Source: Sapria himalayana (taxonomy: Eukaryota > Streptophyta > Magnoliopsida > Malpighiales > Rafflesiaceae). From it: a stretch of DNA of 64,000 bases. The first letter of the stretch is position 1; every line of letters starts with the position of its first letter. Location: the NCBI GenBank assembly GCA_029783825.1, contig JAREIK010000801.1, positions 4,888,890-4,952,889 of the forward strand, read 5' to 3'. The notes below the pieces were generated by a model that was given only the letters and a program-made list of their open reading frames with translations, made no database searches and had not been told where the DNA came from. The translations under genes and the position numbers were made by a program. This document shows, in pieces, positions 11,041 through 21,649 of the stretch.

Positions 11041-11799
11041 TGGGTTGCTTCCCAGGTAGTGTCATGTTTAATGTTTGTAATTAGACTATCAAAGAGTTAT
11101 TATTTACATTGAATATCTCAACTATTCATGCTAGTTTCATCATGTAAATCTCTTACTTCTTCTTTTCTTTCCAAGTTTTCTTTTAGTATTGAATCATATT
11201 CAATGTTTTCTTCATTGGGCCTACTTTCTTTTCTTTCTCTTTCCTAGGATGACTTTAAGGATCATCATGAATTTTTTTTTTGTATTTTAAGCTTTTTCTT
11301 TTGGAACTCCAAAGTCATGGTATTGATTTTTGTCATAGCTTTTTATTGTGCTACACTTTGAGTATTTTCTTTTTTTAAACTCCAAAGATGCAATACTATG
11401 TCTTGTTACAAATTTTTTTATGGCTTTTGTATCTCCAAGTTACAGCACTAGTCAAAGCTATGACTTTTGTTACTGCCTTCATTTCATTTTCTACTTCTTT
11501 TGGATCTTCTAGAATTATTATTGAAGCTATGTGATGCTTTACTCTTTTCTCATTTACTTTTAATTCTACTTCATTCTCTAATTTACCATGCCTAACCTAG
11601 AAAGAGTCATGTCATAATTACAAAAGTTCATACTATTGAGACTTCAACTTCCATAAGAATAACTTAGCCGAGATTTAAAAACAAATACTTTTCTTTCTCT
11701 ATTTTGAAATCTCTCATTTGCAGATTTTTATCATGTCACATTTTTGTTTTATATTTAAAATATATAAATTGTTATAGGCTTCATTACTTAATTCCTCCA

Positions 11800-12580
11800 G
11801 CCCATCATCTACTAAATTCTCTTTTATTTTGCATCCGTAATGTCGTAGTTTAATTGCTTAATGGCTCGCTTAGCTTGATGTTCGAGTTCTACCAAAAAAT
11901 GATAAGCTTTACTAAAAATAAGTCAATAAGGAGACATTCCCAATGGAGTTTTAAATGTGATTTTATAAACCCAAAGTGTTTCCTTCAAACATTGAGACAC
12001 AAATTTTTGCGATTCATTAACCATCTTTTCATTTCTTTTTTTTTTTTGATTTTTGTTTTGATATTATGCTTGTCCTTTTGTTTGCAAATAATATGAAAGT
12101 TAGTTCATATGCCTTGCCTCATGCTTCATTAAATATGGACTAAATAATCGATTATAAAAATGATTCCATTAATAATTAATGATATATATCCTTATATCAT
12201 TATGTAAGAAATCCACAACTATTTTTGCATCATTGTTTTGCACCACCACTGCTTCCACTCATTTTAACATATAATCTACTACTAATAGGATGTATACTTT
12301 CCTACAAGATGTTGAAAAAATGACCCATGAAATTAATTCATCATATATCAAAAATCTTCACTTCAATAATAAAGTTAAGTGACATTACATGTCACCTATA
12401 TATTTACTTAATCTCTACTATCTATTACACGTCATACCATGTTTTGAAAATCTCAAAATAATGAAGGCCAAAAAAATCTAGATTGTAATACCTTTTAGGC
12501 ATTTTTGTTACCGCTAAAAAATCCTTTGCATGATGATGCATGATATTTGAGGATCATCATTGCTTGTTTATCTTTGGAAC
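11800..12580 (-). pseudogene. Athila-type integrase relic
   Basis: Minus-strand matches in order: MPKRYYNLDFFGLHYFEIFK (zinc-domain end), VYILLVVDYMLKWVEAVVVQ (core, first catalytic aspartate in VDYM), NNDAKIVVDFL, a weak second core block, then ETLWVYKITFKTPLGMSPY and SKAYHFLVELEHQAKRAIKQ. The last two blocks are highly characteristic of Athila integrase (W-A-Y-R-T-x-x-K-T-P-I-G-M-S-P-Y, then K-A-C-H-L-P-V-E-L-E-H). Stops and frame changes disrupt it. It would have inserted element cDNA into the genome. Confidence 0.88.
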
Positions 12581-13530
12581 AAATTTTCTTATAATTTGAT
12601 TGTCATATATTCTAAATAATAGTGAATCATCCCATAAATAGTTTGTCATTTTGTACAAGAATTTTTTCTTTTGATAAGGCCTAAGAAATGGAGGTAAGAG
12701 AACATATACTAAATAGCTAATGAAAACAACATAAAAGAATAGTTTAGCATCTATAGTAAAAACTAGCTTATCTGAATAATCTTTAAAAATGTTAGCTTCT
12801 CCCAATCTTTTATCTTCGGATTCCTATAATGATAAATAGTTGACTATCATATTATGATTCTCATTATTTTCCTAGATTTCTAGATCGGTATTCTTGAAGT
12901 AGTATCCATTTTATCATCATCATTTTAACTTTCTTTTTTGTCATTAAGTAGCATAAACTATGTGATCCATGTAAATCATTACATTTTTTGAAATGATGTA
13001 TGGTTGGATATTTTCACTAGAGAACATAACTAACATTTTTTTTTTTGGATTTTATAATTAACTTGGTCTTCATTCAAGATCTAATTGGAATAAGAAACTA
13101 TTTTTAAGATCTTGTCTTGTTTCTATCCCAATACTTCCAAGACATATGTGCTTGCATTGCACATGATAAAAAATAATTTTTTCTATTGTGGCACAATTAA
13201 GATTAAATTTTTAACCAATTTCTTTTTCAATTTTTCAAATACATTAATGCATTCTAGATCAAAAATAAAATATTACATCCTTCTCTAAGAGTTTGCATAG
13301 TGGTTTTGTCATCTTAAAAAAGGTATTCATAAATCTCTAGTTAAACCTCATGTTTCCAAGGAAACTCCTCACACCATTGACTATAGTGTGGTGTATAACA
13401 GTTTTGATCATTAATACCATTGCATAATCCATCTCTAATTCTCTAGCATATACAAGATGTCTGAGTATGATTCCATCATTAACCATAAAGTGACATTTTT
13501 CTCAATTGAGGATATAATTTTTTTCTTGCA

Positions 13531-13990
13531 TCACTTTAATAAAACTTCCAAGTTATGCAAATTTCCTTCAAAAGAACCCATATATATATATATATAGAAA
13601 TCATCCAAGAATATCTCTATAATTTCTTCATTGAGATTAATAAAAATAGCATTCATGCATATATGAAATATTGCTGGAGTATTACTAACACCAAATGACA
13701 TTCTCTTAAATGCAAATGTTATACATGGGAAATTAAACATAATTTTTTCTTGATATAATGGGTCAATGAGAATCAAATTGTATCTAAGATATCCATCCAA
13801 AAAATAATATAATATATAAAACAAGATTTTATCTAATATTTGGTGCATAGTTGAAAGTGGATAATGATCTTTTCTTGCCCCCTTGTTCAATTTTTAATAA
13901 ACATCACAGAATTGTCATCCAACAATTGCATATATGATAGTCTCTTCATCTGTTCGATTTTGAGCACCATCAATCCTTTTTTTTCTTTGG
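13531..13990 (-). pseudogene. Athila-type reverse transcriptase relic
   Basis: The open stretch 13531-13890 (minus, 119 residues) begins NKGARKDHYPLSTMHQILDK and continues YYFLDGYLRYNLILIDP, QEKIMFNFPCITFAFKRMSF, NTPAIFHICMNAIF and FLDDF. These are RT blocks 3 to 5 of Athila-like elements (K-A-T-R-K-D-H-F-P-L-P-F-I-D-Q-M-L-E, F-L-D-G-Y-S-G-Y-N-Q, F-M-D-D-F). The F-x-D-D box is intact, but a TA microsatellite follows it at once and turns the next residues into YIYIYM. Upstream RT blocks continue to about 14000 in other frames. Confidence 0.9.
13581..13597. repeat. (TA)n microsatellite inside RT coding sequence
   Basis: The plus strand reads cccatatatatatatatatagaaatc. It directly follows the FLDDF codons of the minus-strand RT. 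Confidence 0.9.
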
Positions 13991-14253
13991 TACAAGATGA
14001 ATCATGACTTACCCATGAACTATTGGAAATGGCATAAATGATTTTCACCTTTAGTCATTTCATGATATGTTTTTACCATATCTTTATCCATGGGATTGAT
14101 CCTCCGTTGGTTCTCAATTGTAGGCTTCATATTATCCTTCATAAGGATCTTATGCAAGTAGATTTATAAACTTATTTCTTTGGTATCTTCGAGTGACCAT
14201 ACAATAGTACCCACGTATTATTTTGTGGGATTCATCGCCTTTGTGCTTGTTTC

Positions 14254-14628
14254 CTATGTTGACCTTGTGGGAATAAGAATTAGTTTCATCTCGTCTTCCT
14301 CTAGAAAAGCATAATGAAAATAATTTAGCAGTGCCTTTAGGACTAGTCTATATAGAGTTGTCCAATCTTCTAGGAACTTCTCTTTATTAGTTGTGGCTTT
14401 CTCAAAATTCATGATCTCATCGGTAGTAGTTTCTCTCATGAATGTCATGGTGATGGGACTAACTACAACTTTCTTCTTTAGAGCTATGACTTTTGTAGGT
14501 GCCACAATATCAATATTTTCCTTCTGGAACTCCAAGGTCACAACATTATATGATACCACCAAGAAAGTTGTGGTACTTTTTGGTAAATCCCTTGTACCTT
14601 TTAAATTCCATCTTTTCTTTATTCTCAT
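14254..14628 (-). pseudogene. Athila-element coding stretch upstream of RT, function not recognised
   Basis: A 124-residue open frame, rich in Lys/Glu/Thr. It lies between the primer site and RT, where gag C-terminus or protease would be. A segment VTLEFQKENIDIVAPTKVIA has a weak echo at about 11280-11480 on minus (KVIALTSAVTW). I do not see a protease D-S/T-G or zinc knuckle, so no function is proposed. It may be an insertion-derived or rapidly evolving part of the polyprotein. Confidence 0.45.
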
Positions 14629-15230
14629 ATGATATTTTTATTGATTCCTTTTAATTCTTCTCATTCTTTTTCATTCTCAATTTTACCATGTCCTCCTCAA
14701 TTCTTTTTTTATGTTGGTATTCCAAATCATTACATCATTTGGTCTCCATATATAATGTGCTAATAATATCATTGAACCCTGGAATAGATTTATGTTGAGC
14801 ACCATTCAAGCGAATCATCATTTCATGTCTTTGATATTTTAGATCTCCATAACTTGTCATAATTTGATAATTAAACTAATTTGGGTCACCATGAGGTATT
14901 AGATAAGAATCATTCTTTGGTGGAAAATAGGATTTATCATATTAAATATATTGGGCTATCTTTGTTCTTCTTCTATTTCTAAAATTTTTCTTTTTTGATT
15001 ATCTCTCTTATTTTGTCCCATTGTGTTAGCTTAGCCCCAAATTTTCAGTGTATTGATTGTGGCTAAAAATAATAAAAATATTAAAATGAAAGATACAATT
15101 ATGTTACACAAGTCAAGCAATACAAATAGATGTACATAATTTAAGATATTGATATTCAAACTACCAAAATCAAAATTATCATTTTTAAGGATAGTTATGT
15201 CAACTACAATGGACTAATCAAACAAAATAA
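14629..15230 (-). pseudogene. 5' coding or leader region of the Athila element, decayed
   Basis: The minus-strand reading begins near 15025 with MGQNKRDNQKKKNFRNRRRT and then runs through short frames (PHGDPN, NGAQHKSIPGFND). It is basic and low in complexity. I cannot match it to a full Athila gag, which is normally several hundred residues longer. Confidence 0.4.
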
Positions 15231-15252
15231 TTTCTGGCAATAATGTCAAAAA
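15231..15252 (-). other. Athila/Tat-type primer-binding site (tRNA-Asp type), decayed
   Basis: On the minus strand it reads TTTTTGACATTATTGCCAGA, close to the plant Athila/Tat primer site TGGCGCCGTTGCCGGGGA. C-to-T and G-to-A changes, typical of methylated CpG decay, explain most of the differences. It lies 5 bp inside the LTR edge at 15258, as expected for the 5' LTR of a minus-strand element. Confidence 0.75.
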
Positions 15253-15257
15253 TTTAT

Positions 15258-15453
15258 TGTGATTATATTATAATGCTTAATTTTTAGGATTGTGCAAAAT
15301 CCCAAACCTCATTGGGTCAAGGCCTTTCAACCAACTAAGTCTACAAGAAAATGAGTCATATAAGTAATAAAATTTATTTTTGATCCATATATACATCTTA
15401 AAAAAATTATGTAGGTAGTTCAATTAACCAACTATTAGTCAACTAATTATTAG
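15258..15453 (-). repeat. 5' LTR segment of the Athila-type element, truncated
   Basis: On the plus strand it begins TGTGATTATATTATAATGC, followed by ttaatttttaggattgtgca and cattgggtcaaggc, parallel to 8124-8330. Homology stops at about 15453, where a hAT-like end begins, so most of this LTR has been displaced. Confidence 0.75.
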
Positions 15454-15481
15454 AGATATCTAATGAGCTATGTCGAGCTGC

Positions 15482-15668
15482 ATGACTCAATTTTTGGGTA
15501 ATATTGGGCCACTATTTTGAGCTGGCACATTGCATTTCAAAGGTGGCAGGTGGCATCCTAAAATGATGGCACATGACTCATTGTTTGGGTCATATTGGGT
15601 GACTATGTTAAGCTAGCACACTGCATTTCAAAGGTGGCAGTGCCATCCCAGAATGATGGCACATGGAT
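15482..15668 (+). repeat. Two-copy tandem duplication, about 91 bp, in the hAT-like end
   Basis: The block catgactcaatttttgggta, then gcacattgcatttcaaaggt, ggcatcctaaaatgatggca recurs as catgactcattgtttgggtc, then gcacactgcatttcaaaggt, ccatcccagaatgatggca. Subterminal repeats of this type are usual in hAT elements. Confidence 0.8.
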
Positions 15669-16003
15669 CATACTGGTGGCCCACCCATTGGAAACCTCTA
15701 CTAATGATAACAACCCCAAATGGTACAAATTTTCATGCTTATTATTTTTTATAAAATAGTTTGGATCATTTGATCTATTGTAGTATATAATGTGTTTTGT
15801 TATTTATTTTTTTAACCCTCTATTTTGTTTCTTTATTTTATTTATTAGTGTAGGTATTAATATGTTAAGAGATTGGAAACATGACAATGGGACAATAACA
15901 TGGGTCCTATTACCTGGTCTATGAGCTAGAAAAATTTTTGGAGCATGACTCGATCTACTCTAAAGATTCGACTCATTTCAATTTTATGTAGTCTTAATTG
16001 TTA

Positions 16004-16082
16004 TGTGTGTGTGTGTGTGTGTGTTATATTCGTAATCACAAATATATGTTCTGTTCTTCTTCTATATATATATATATATATT
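16004..16082. repeat. (GT)n and (TA)n microsatellites
   Basis: GT repeats at 16004-16024 and TA repeats at 16063-16082, separated by 38 bp of ordinary sequence. Confidence 0.95.
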
Positions 16083-16499
16083 AAAATGTTTTGGGTTAAA
16101 AAATAAACAAGTGCTATGTATTTTTCTGATGGACGTAACTAGTCGTATTGAACGGTTAGTGAACCACATTAAAACTGGTGTTTGTTGTTGTGGTTGTGAT
16201 TATGTCCTGATTTCTTATGATGTTGTGTTATGTTTTGCACAAGTCATTAATATTACATTCAACATAATCATTATATATACATGTATACAAATTCTAACAC
16301 CCATAATGTTTTATATGTTTATAGAACTACTATTTTAACATGACATTGATTACATAACATCGAAATTTACTTTCTTTTTCAAAACTCTTGCTTGTTTATT
16401 CATATGGAACTTTTTTCTTGGTTGTGTTTCCTTATAAAATTCTTAGTGATTCCCTTGTTTTGTTATCAATACTCTAGTTGAGTACTATTTTCTAATTAC

Positions 16500-18470
16500 T
16501 CTAACCAAAATTTTGACAAGTGCTTTCATGCAAATGGCCCAAGTGACTTGTCTAGTTTAACAGATGCAATTAATCCGTGATGGTTTGCTTGGCTACATGC
16601 CAGCTACTTGATTATAATTTGATTTAATTATGGCTTTGTTCCAATAATTCAAATAGGTTGTCCAATCAAGTACATTGTAGAAATTCAAGATAGAATTGTT
16701 GGATGGCTATGTGTTGATGGTTCAACTTAATGAAAATAATTTAGTTTGATTTGATATGTGGCTTAATGAAAATAATTCGCTTGGTTTTTCTAGTCAGCTA
16801 CACACTAGTATTCACGAATAGTTTAGTTCCAATACATTACACTAATTTTTCATCCACGATAAGATTTCATGAGTAGCTTTAACCCAATAGCCCAAATTGT
16901 ATCTCCATTTAGATAAAAGTTAGTAATCTTGCATGCTTTGGTTGGCTAGCTATGTGTCAACTACTCAACCTAAGTTTAATTATATGAGTATTTTCATGCC
17001 AAAACCTTAGGTAGTTTTTACAATCAACTACATGCCAATAATGATGAGTGGACTTCTTAATAAGCTACATTCTTCTAATAGGTTATATTCTATAATTTTT
17101 ACATTTACATCCAATGAAGCAAGAAGCATGGGGGATGTAATATGTAGCTACACCAACTTTGCTGCTACATATAAACTTTTTCAATTAGCTTGTAACTTTT
17201 TGTTTGATGGGTCTTAGTATTTTCAAAGCTATATCACAAGATGAAGTCACCTAACTATAATACTTTTTGTCTTGCATATTTGTTGCACCGAATGGATGCC
17301 TTTATAATAGATGGCCATTTGGACTACAAAAGTTAATTGAACCTTGTTGACCTAGTCTAGTACTTGAGCCATGTTTACATCATTGACTCATTTTTATAAA
17401 TATGAACAAGTGGTAGGCATTCTTATTTATGTAGATACCACTGCCTTCATCTAATATGTTAAGGGAATGGAAGAAACTCTAATCAACTTTAAAGAATTGG
17501 TTGGCATGCCCATAGGACTCATGGTAGCTCCTCCATGAATCTTCATTTTGCTTTTTTCAAGTACTTCTTCATTGTAGTAATAAGCATATTGTTTGAGGCT
17601 TTTGTTATGTCATTACCATTCGATCATGCATTTTACATAGGATCTAAATAATTATTGCTTGTGTAATTGTCTATTACTCATAAAGATTCATGTCATCTAG
17701 ATGTGTACTTTGTGTGCTTTTGTTATGGAGGCTAAATATTCATGATTAATATTGATTAATAGAAAGCATCCATATGAGCTCAAGTATTTCCATATCATGC
17801 TAGGAATTTTTCTTATTTGTATAATCATCATCTCTTGGATTGCTTCTCCAACAAATACTCCACTTGGGGCATTAGCTTGCTGATTTGCATATATTGGTTT
17901 GTGCTTTATTTTCTTATTTTACAACACTTCCTATTGGCCTTTGACCACAGCTAGATACATAAAAAGGTGATCATCTCATACTTCACACTCATCTCTCACC
18001 TGCCTAGCCTTTAGTGATGAACTACTACAAAGAATAATATTATTAACAATTGAGGATGTACTACATCAAATCTCACAAGTATTGCTTTATATTCTACTTC
18101 ATTATTAGATACTGGGAAATCCAATCATGTGGTTTGTTCAATAGTTTTTTTTGTAATTATATCTTTAATGTAGGTCAACACCTACACCTTGTAGTTGGTA
18201 TAATCCACAAATATGAAATGTCCAACACTCATTTTGTGTTATGTTGCATTCCTTTGGGGGACTTCAACCAATAAATATATTAGCACTGCCACTTTAATGC
18301 TAGGCATAGCTTATTTTATATTTCATACCCACTAACTTTAATTTTCCATAAAACTAATCTTCTAGATAAATATGAATTATGCAGTATGACCTTTAATGGG
18401 ATGTTGTTGAGGACCACAATTAGATAGGCTTGGAAGTATGAGCACAAATTTCTAGATACTAGTTGGTGGA
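16500..18470 (-). pseudogene. Tat-lineage Ty3/gypsy pol relic (RT end, RNase H, integrase region)
   Basis: On minus, 18453-18329 reads LCSYFQAYLIVVLNNIPLKV, then LSRRLVLWKIKVSGYEI. This is the Tat-lineage RT to RNase H connection (R-x-Y-F-Q-A-H-x-I-x-V-L-T-x-x-P-L-R, then G-R-x-V-K-W-x-I-E-L-S-E-F-D-I). It continues at 18120-17890 with FPVSNNEVEYKAILVRFDV, QVRDECEV and DDHLFMYLAVVKG, the archaeal-like RNase H of that lineage (N-N-E-A-E-Y-E-A-L, then Q-V-x-G-E-Y-x-x-x-D-x-x-L-x-x-Y-L). The integrase would lie at 17800-16500. Only weak scattered matches remain there. Many stops are present. Confidence 0.8.
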
Positions 18471-19353
18471 CCATAATTACCTACTATGGGTGTGTATCAT
18501 GGGTTTCTACAACTACTAGGAACTTTTCAATTTAGGAGACTAGTTTTTACTTTTTCTCTATATTTTTCTAAGTGAAATTGACTCTAATTTTTGTCTTTGA
18601 AACTACCATCAAATAGTGCTTCATGGATTTGAATTATTTATCGCATTTATCACTCACCTAGACTTTTTAAGTACTTTGAGTATGTTGAAAATGGGATGAG
18701 TGAACTATCTTGGCTTGTGGCATGGCTCAAAAAACTAGGCATGGAGCTGGTTCAACCAAAAATAGTAGATCAAGTTGATCCTAGGGTCACTTGACATGCT
18801 GCTTTAGCAAAGGCATGGCAAGCCCGGTGTGCCAACTTGCACAAGCTGAATTTGGCTTAGGTTCTATAGGTAGACATGTTGTGTTAAGCCATGCCTCCAA
18901 GTAGTGTGGACTAAACCCTGATGTACAACACAAGAGATTCATACGTCATTTTTTTAAATGACCATGGATCAAGTAAAATTAGGTCAAGCAAGTTTGTTGA
19001 ATATGTCTCCAATTTGACCCTGCCAAGATCTTTTCATCAAGCCATGTCTAATATTTAGCTCGAGCCCAGGTTATCATGGAATCAATGCATGCTAGGATGG
19101 ATGGAACCCAAGATGGCTTGAGTTTGAACCATGTTAAATTTAGCATGGTTTGTACCTATTTTTCGGATCATGTTGGGTTAGTTTCTGACTCAACTTGTCA
19201 TAGTAGGGCCTAGATCAACTAGTTGACCATTAGGCTATGTTGGTCTTCATGTAATTTTAGCCATGCATGTTCATCATGACCTTGCTTCCAAGTCAAATCA
19301 TGCTAGCCAGCCATGATGGCATGGCATGGCTCGTTTGCCACATATATCTCCAA
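18471..19353. other. Non-coding sequence with palindromic catggc-type words
   Basis: No coding frame. Words such as catgctagccagccatgatg and ggcatggcatggctcg recur, comparable to the subterminal sequence of the hAT element at 33940-38326. Confidence 0.45.
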
Positions 19354-20263
19354 ATGGTAGTTAGGTGGCTAGTAAGTTGTTAAACTCTTCCAAATAAAAA
19401 ATGTTGGAAATTTCATGATTACATTTAGTTGAGTTGGGTTGCATGTGATTCATATTCAAGTCACCATGTGCCTAAAATATTATTCTACATCTAACATCAA
19501 ATGCACATTTTAGAAGGTTTAATTTTCTCACATTCTACCACCACAATTCTAATACTTCATGTAGGTGCAGAGTGTGGTATGTCCACTCTTTTATTTTTAC
19601 TAGCATGGGAGTAAAATTTATGGCAATGCATACTTTTAGTAATTTACCTAACAATGTTCAAATTGTTTTTGTGACCAACATCTGATAAGTGGATCTTACA
19701 ATTTTTATTCTAAATGGCATTACCATATGATTGTAAAGAACTTGTTAAAGTTGATGAAGGTATTCTTTTATTAATCATATATTTATTAGAAACTTGTGGT
19801 AAATATAGGTGTCTAAAAAAAGGTCTTGTCATGTATGGTTGTAGAATTTACAAATTGATATATGTGGGGCAATCAAAAGATATCTTTTTGGATGGTTTCA
19901 TTCAAAGTAGGGTAAGCAATGTAGATTATCTTCTTACTTTATTAGGAACCACATGGTAATATTCAATAGCAAGTCAGGATATTTTAGTTCAAAAAATAAT
20001 TTTGCATCTAATAGGTTTATGACTTTAACTTACATGATCTACTAATGTGCCTATCGAGAATAGCATACTTTATGAATGATAAGTCTAGCTGTAAGTAGAA
20101 TATAAATTCTGTGAGAGACTTTTCTAGTGTTATTCTAAAAAAATTAAGCATTTCCAAGCAATTAAATTTGATTTTTTTAACACAAACTTATATCAATTAG
20201 CCTCCAATTTTGATAGTAATGAACTAATTTAAGTTAGCTTGTTAAGGTTTACTAAATTCACTA
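19354..20263. other. Spacer without recognised gene
   Basis: An 81-residue frame at 19714-19959 (MALPYDCKELVKVDEG...) has no family I recognise and no supporting neighbours. I treat it as chance or as an unrecognised relic. No LTR matching 24022-24240 is found here, so the copia element that follows lacks its 5' LTR. Confidence 0.4.
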
Positions 20264-20880
20264 TTTCTAAGGTCCATGATTAGTGGGTTCTACTCTACAA
20301 GTGTGAAAACTTCAAAAGAAGTGTGGGACATCTTGGAGACTCCGTACAAATGAGCTGACCGAGTTAAACAAGTTCGTCTTCAAACTCTTCACAACAAGTT
20401 GGAAGGCATGAAGATGAAGGAGTCAGGAGGTGTGTCCGATTACATCACACGTGTTCAAACCACGGTGAATCAACTCAACAAATATGGAAAAAAGTTGTCT
20501 GATGCGTGGGTCGTGGAGATGATTCTAAGGTCATTAACCAACAATTTCGAGAATGTGGTACGTGCCATAGAAGAGTCTAAGGATCTAGTAATATTCACGG
20601 TCGACGAGCTTGTCAGTTCTCTAATGACACAATAATATCATAAGAAGAAGAAAGAGGAGGAGACACTTGAGCAGGCACTTCAAACCAAAGAATCGATCAA
20701 TGACGAAAAGATATTTTTTCTCAAAACTTTTGAGGTAAATAGCATGGCCATGGTGGTCGAGGAAATAGTCACGGTGGAAAAAATCATGGTCAAGAAGAGT
20801 ATTTTGAAAAGAATGGGCAATCAAAGCAACATAATTGGCGTGAAAGAGGACATGATCATGGAAGAGGCGGTCAGTTAAAT
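20264..20880 (+). pseudogene. Copia gag relic
   Basis: The reading STSVKTSKEVWDILETPYK, VKQVRLQTLHNKLEGMKMKE, SGGVSDYITRVQTTVNQL, then VVEMILRSLTNNFENVVRAI and EESKDLVIFTVDELVSSL matches the UBN2 gag domain (A-K-E-x-W-D-x-L, L-x-x-E-F-E-x-M-x-M-x-E, I-L-R-S-L, I-E-E-S-K-D-L). The open piece 20399-20635 is intact. A stop at 20633 and a frameshift near 20640 break the link to the zinc knuckles. It lacks the N-terminal part with the N-Y-x-x-W motif. Confidence 0.9.
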
Positions 20881-20895
20881 TATTCCAACATCGAG

Positions 20896-20991
20896 TGCTA
20901 CAAATGTGGCAAATATGGTCACTATGCGAAGGATTGCAATTCTGATAAGTGTTACAATTGTGGAAAGGTGGGGTATTTTGTAAAAGAATGT
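20896..20991 (+). pseudogene. Copia gag tandem zinc knuckles
   Basis: CYKCGKYGHYAKDC is a complete C-x2-C-x4-H-x4-C knuckle. Eleven bases later a second knuckle reads CYNCGKVGYFVKEC, where the histidine is replaced by tyrosine. Most Tork-type gags have one knuckle, so the second looks like a local duplication that then lost its ligand. The knuckles would bind element RNA. Confidence 0.85.
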
Positions 20992-21084
20992 CGAGTCGAG
21001 AAAAAGGTGGAAGAGACTACCAACCTAGCCACAAAAGATGAAGTGAAAGAAGGTTTTCTCTTAATGGTATATAACAAAGTCAAC

Positions 21085-21240
21085 ACCGATAACGACACGG
21101 TGTGGTACCTCGACATAGCTGCAAGCAACCATATGTGTGGGCATGAGCATTATTTCAAAGAGATGTGAAAGGTTGAAGCTGTATCTGTATCGTTTGGAGA
21201 TGGCTCGAAGGTTGAGGTCAAAGGCCAATGTACAATTTAG
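21085..21240 (+). pseudogene. Copia protease relic with altered active site
   Basis: The reading TVWYLDIAASNHMCG matches the copia protease start W-x-L-D-S-G-A-S-N-H-M. The catalytic D-S-G triplet at 21112-21120 reads D-I-A, so two of three active-site positions are changed while the flanking ASNHM is perfect. It continues VSFGDGSKVEVKGQCT and, after a stop, VYYLPYLKSNILSMRQVMEK, the usual protease end and start of GAG-pre-integrase. Confidence 0.85.
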
Positions 21241-21439
21241 TATGTACAAAAGGATGGTTTCGTTGGGTCAATCCAAGATGTGTATTACTTACCATATCTC
21301 AAGAGCAACATTTTAAGTATGAGGCAAGTCATGGAGAAAGGTTATTCGGTTTTTATGAAATACCAGATATTACTATTGAAAGACAAAGATGGGCGTTCAG
21401 TCGCTCAGGTTGAAATGGGGAGAAATTGAATGTACAAAC

Positions 21440-21610
21440 TGAATTTGAGAAGTGTACGAGAAAATTGTTTGCAAGTCAACTTAGAAGACAGGGCATTTCC
21501 ATTCTGATCACCTACATCATGAATGTCTAAACAAGTTTGCAAAAAAGAACATGGTGTAATGACTACCATACATGAAATACGAGGGAAAATTTTGTGAAGA
21601 ATGTGTGCTC
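21440..21610 (+). pseudogene. Copia GAG-pre-integrase zinc region relic
   Basis: Decayed remnants of the W-H-x-R-x-G-H block around 21480-21540, then KFCEECVLKKHARISFQKK at 21587-21645, which keeps C-x2-C and the K-x-x-R-x-x-F-x-x-x pattern immediately before the integrase core. Confidence 0.7.
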
Positions 21611-21649
21611 AAAAAGCATGCGAGAATATCATTTCAAAAGAAGGTAGAA

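Larger units (their letters stand above)
8124..15453 (-). mobile_element. Athila-lineage Ty3/gypsy element, minus strand, nested in copia
   Basis: Related LTR segments lie at 8124 and 15258, an Athila-type primer site at 15231-15252 (minus), RT at 13531-13990 (minus) and integrase at 11800-12580 (minus). Read from the right, the order is LTR, primer site, short 5' coding region, RT, integrase, long 3' untranslated region with tandem repeats, LTR. Gag is largely absent: only about 1.3 kb separates the primer site from RT, so this copy was non-autonomous or internally deleted. Insertion at 8124 cut the copia element. The right LTR is itself cut near 15453. Confidence 0.85.
15451..19353. mobile_element. 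Probable decayed hAT-like element enclosing a gypsy relic
   Basis: The left edge, agagatatctaatgagctat then gtcgagctgcatgactcaat then ttttgggtaatattgggccac, aligns well with the terminus of the clearer hAT element at 33940 (agaggtgtcaaatgagccat, then gacctagtttttggtggcc). The right side, 18700-19353, is rich in catggc/ggcatg words and ends ggctcgtttgccacatatat ctcc, whose reverse complement starts ggagatata. The termini are too decayed to give an 8-bp target duplication. The interior holds a minus-strand Tat-type gypsy pol rather than hAT transposase. Confidence 0.4.

Noticed and set aside
12557..12805. 82-residue minus-strand frame as a separate gene
   Set aside because: It lies in the Athila pol region between RT and integrase (RNase H region) and in the same orientation. 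It is probably a piece of that polyprotein, but too decayed for a domain claim.
19714..19959. 81-residue plus-strand frame
   Set aside because: No recognised family, no splice or regulatory context. Chance cannot be excluded.
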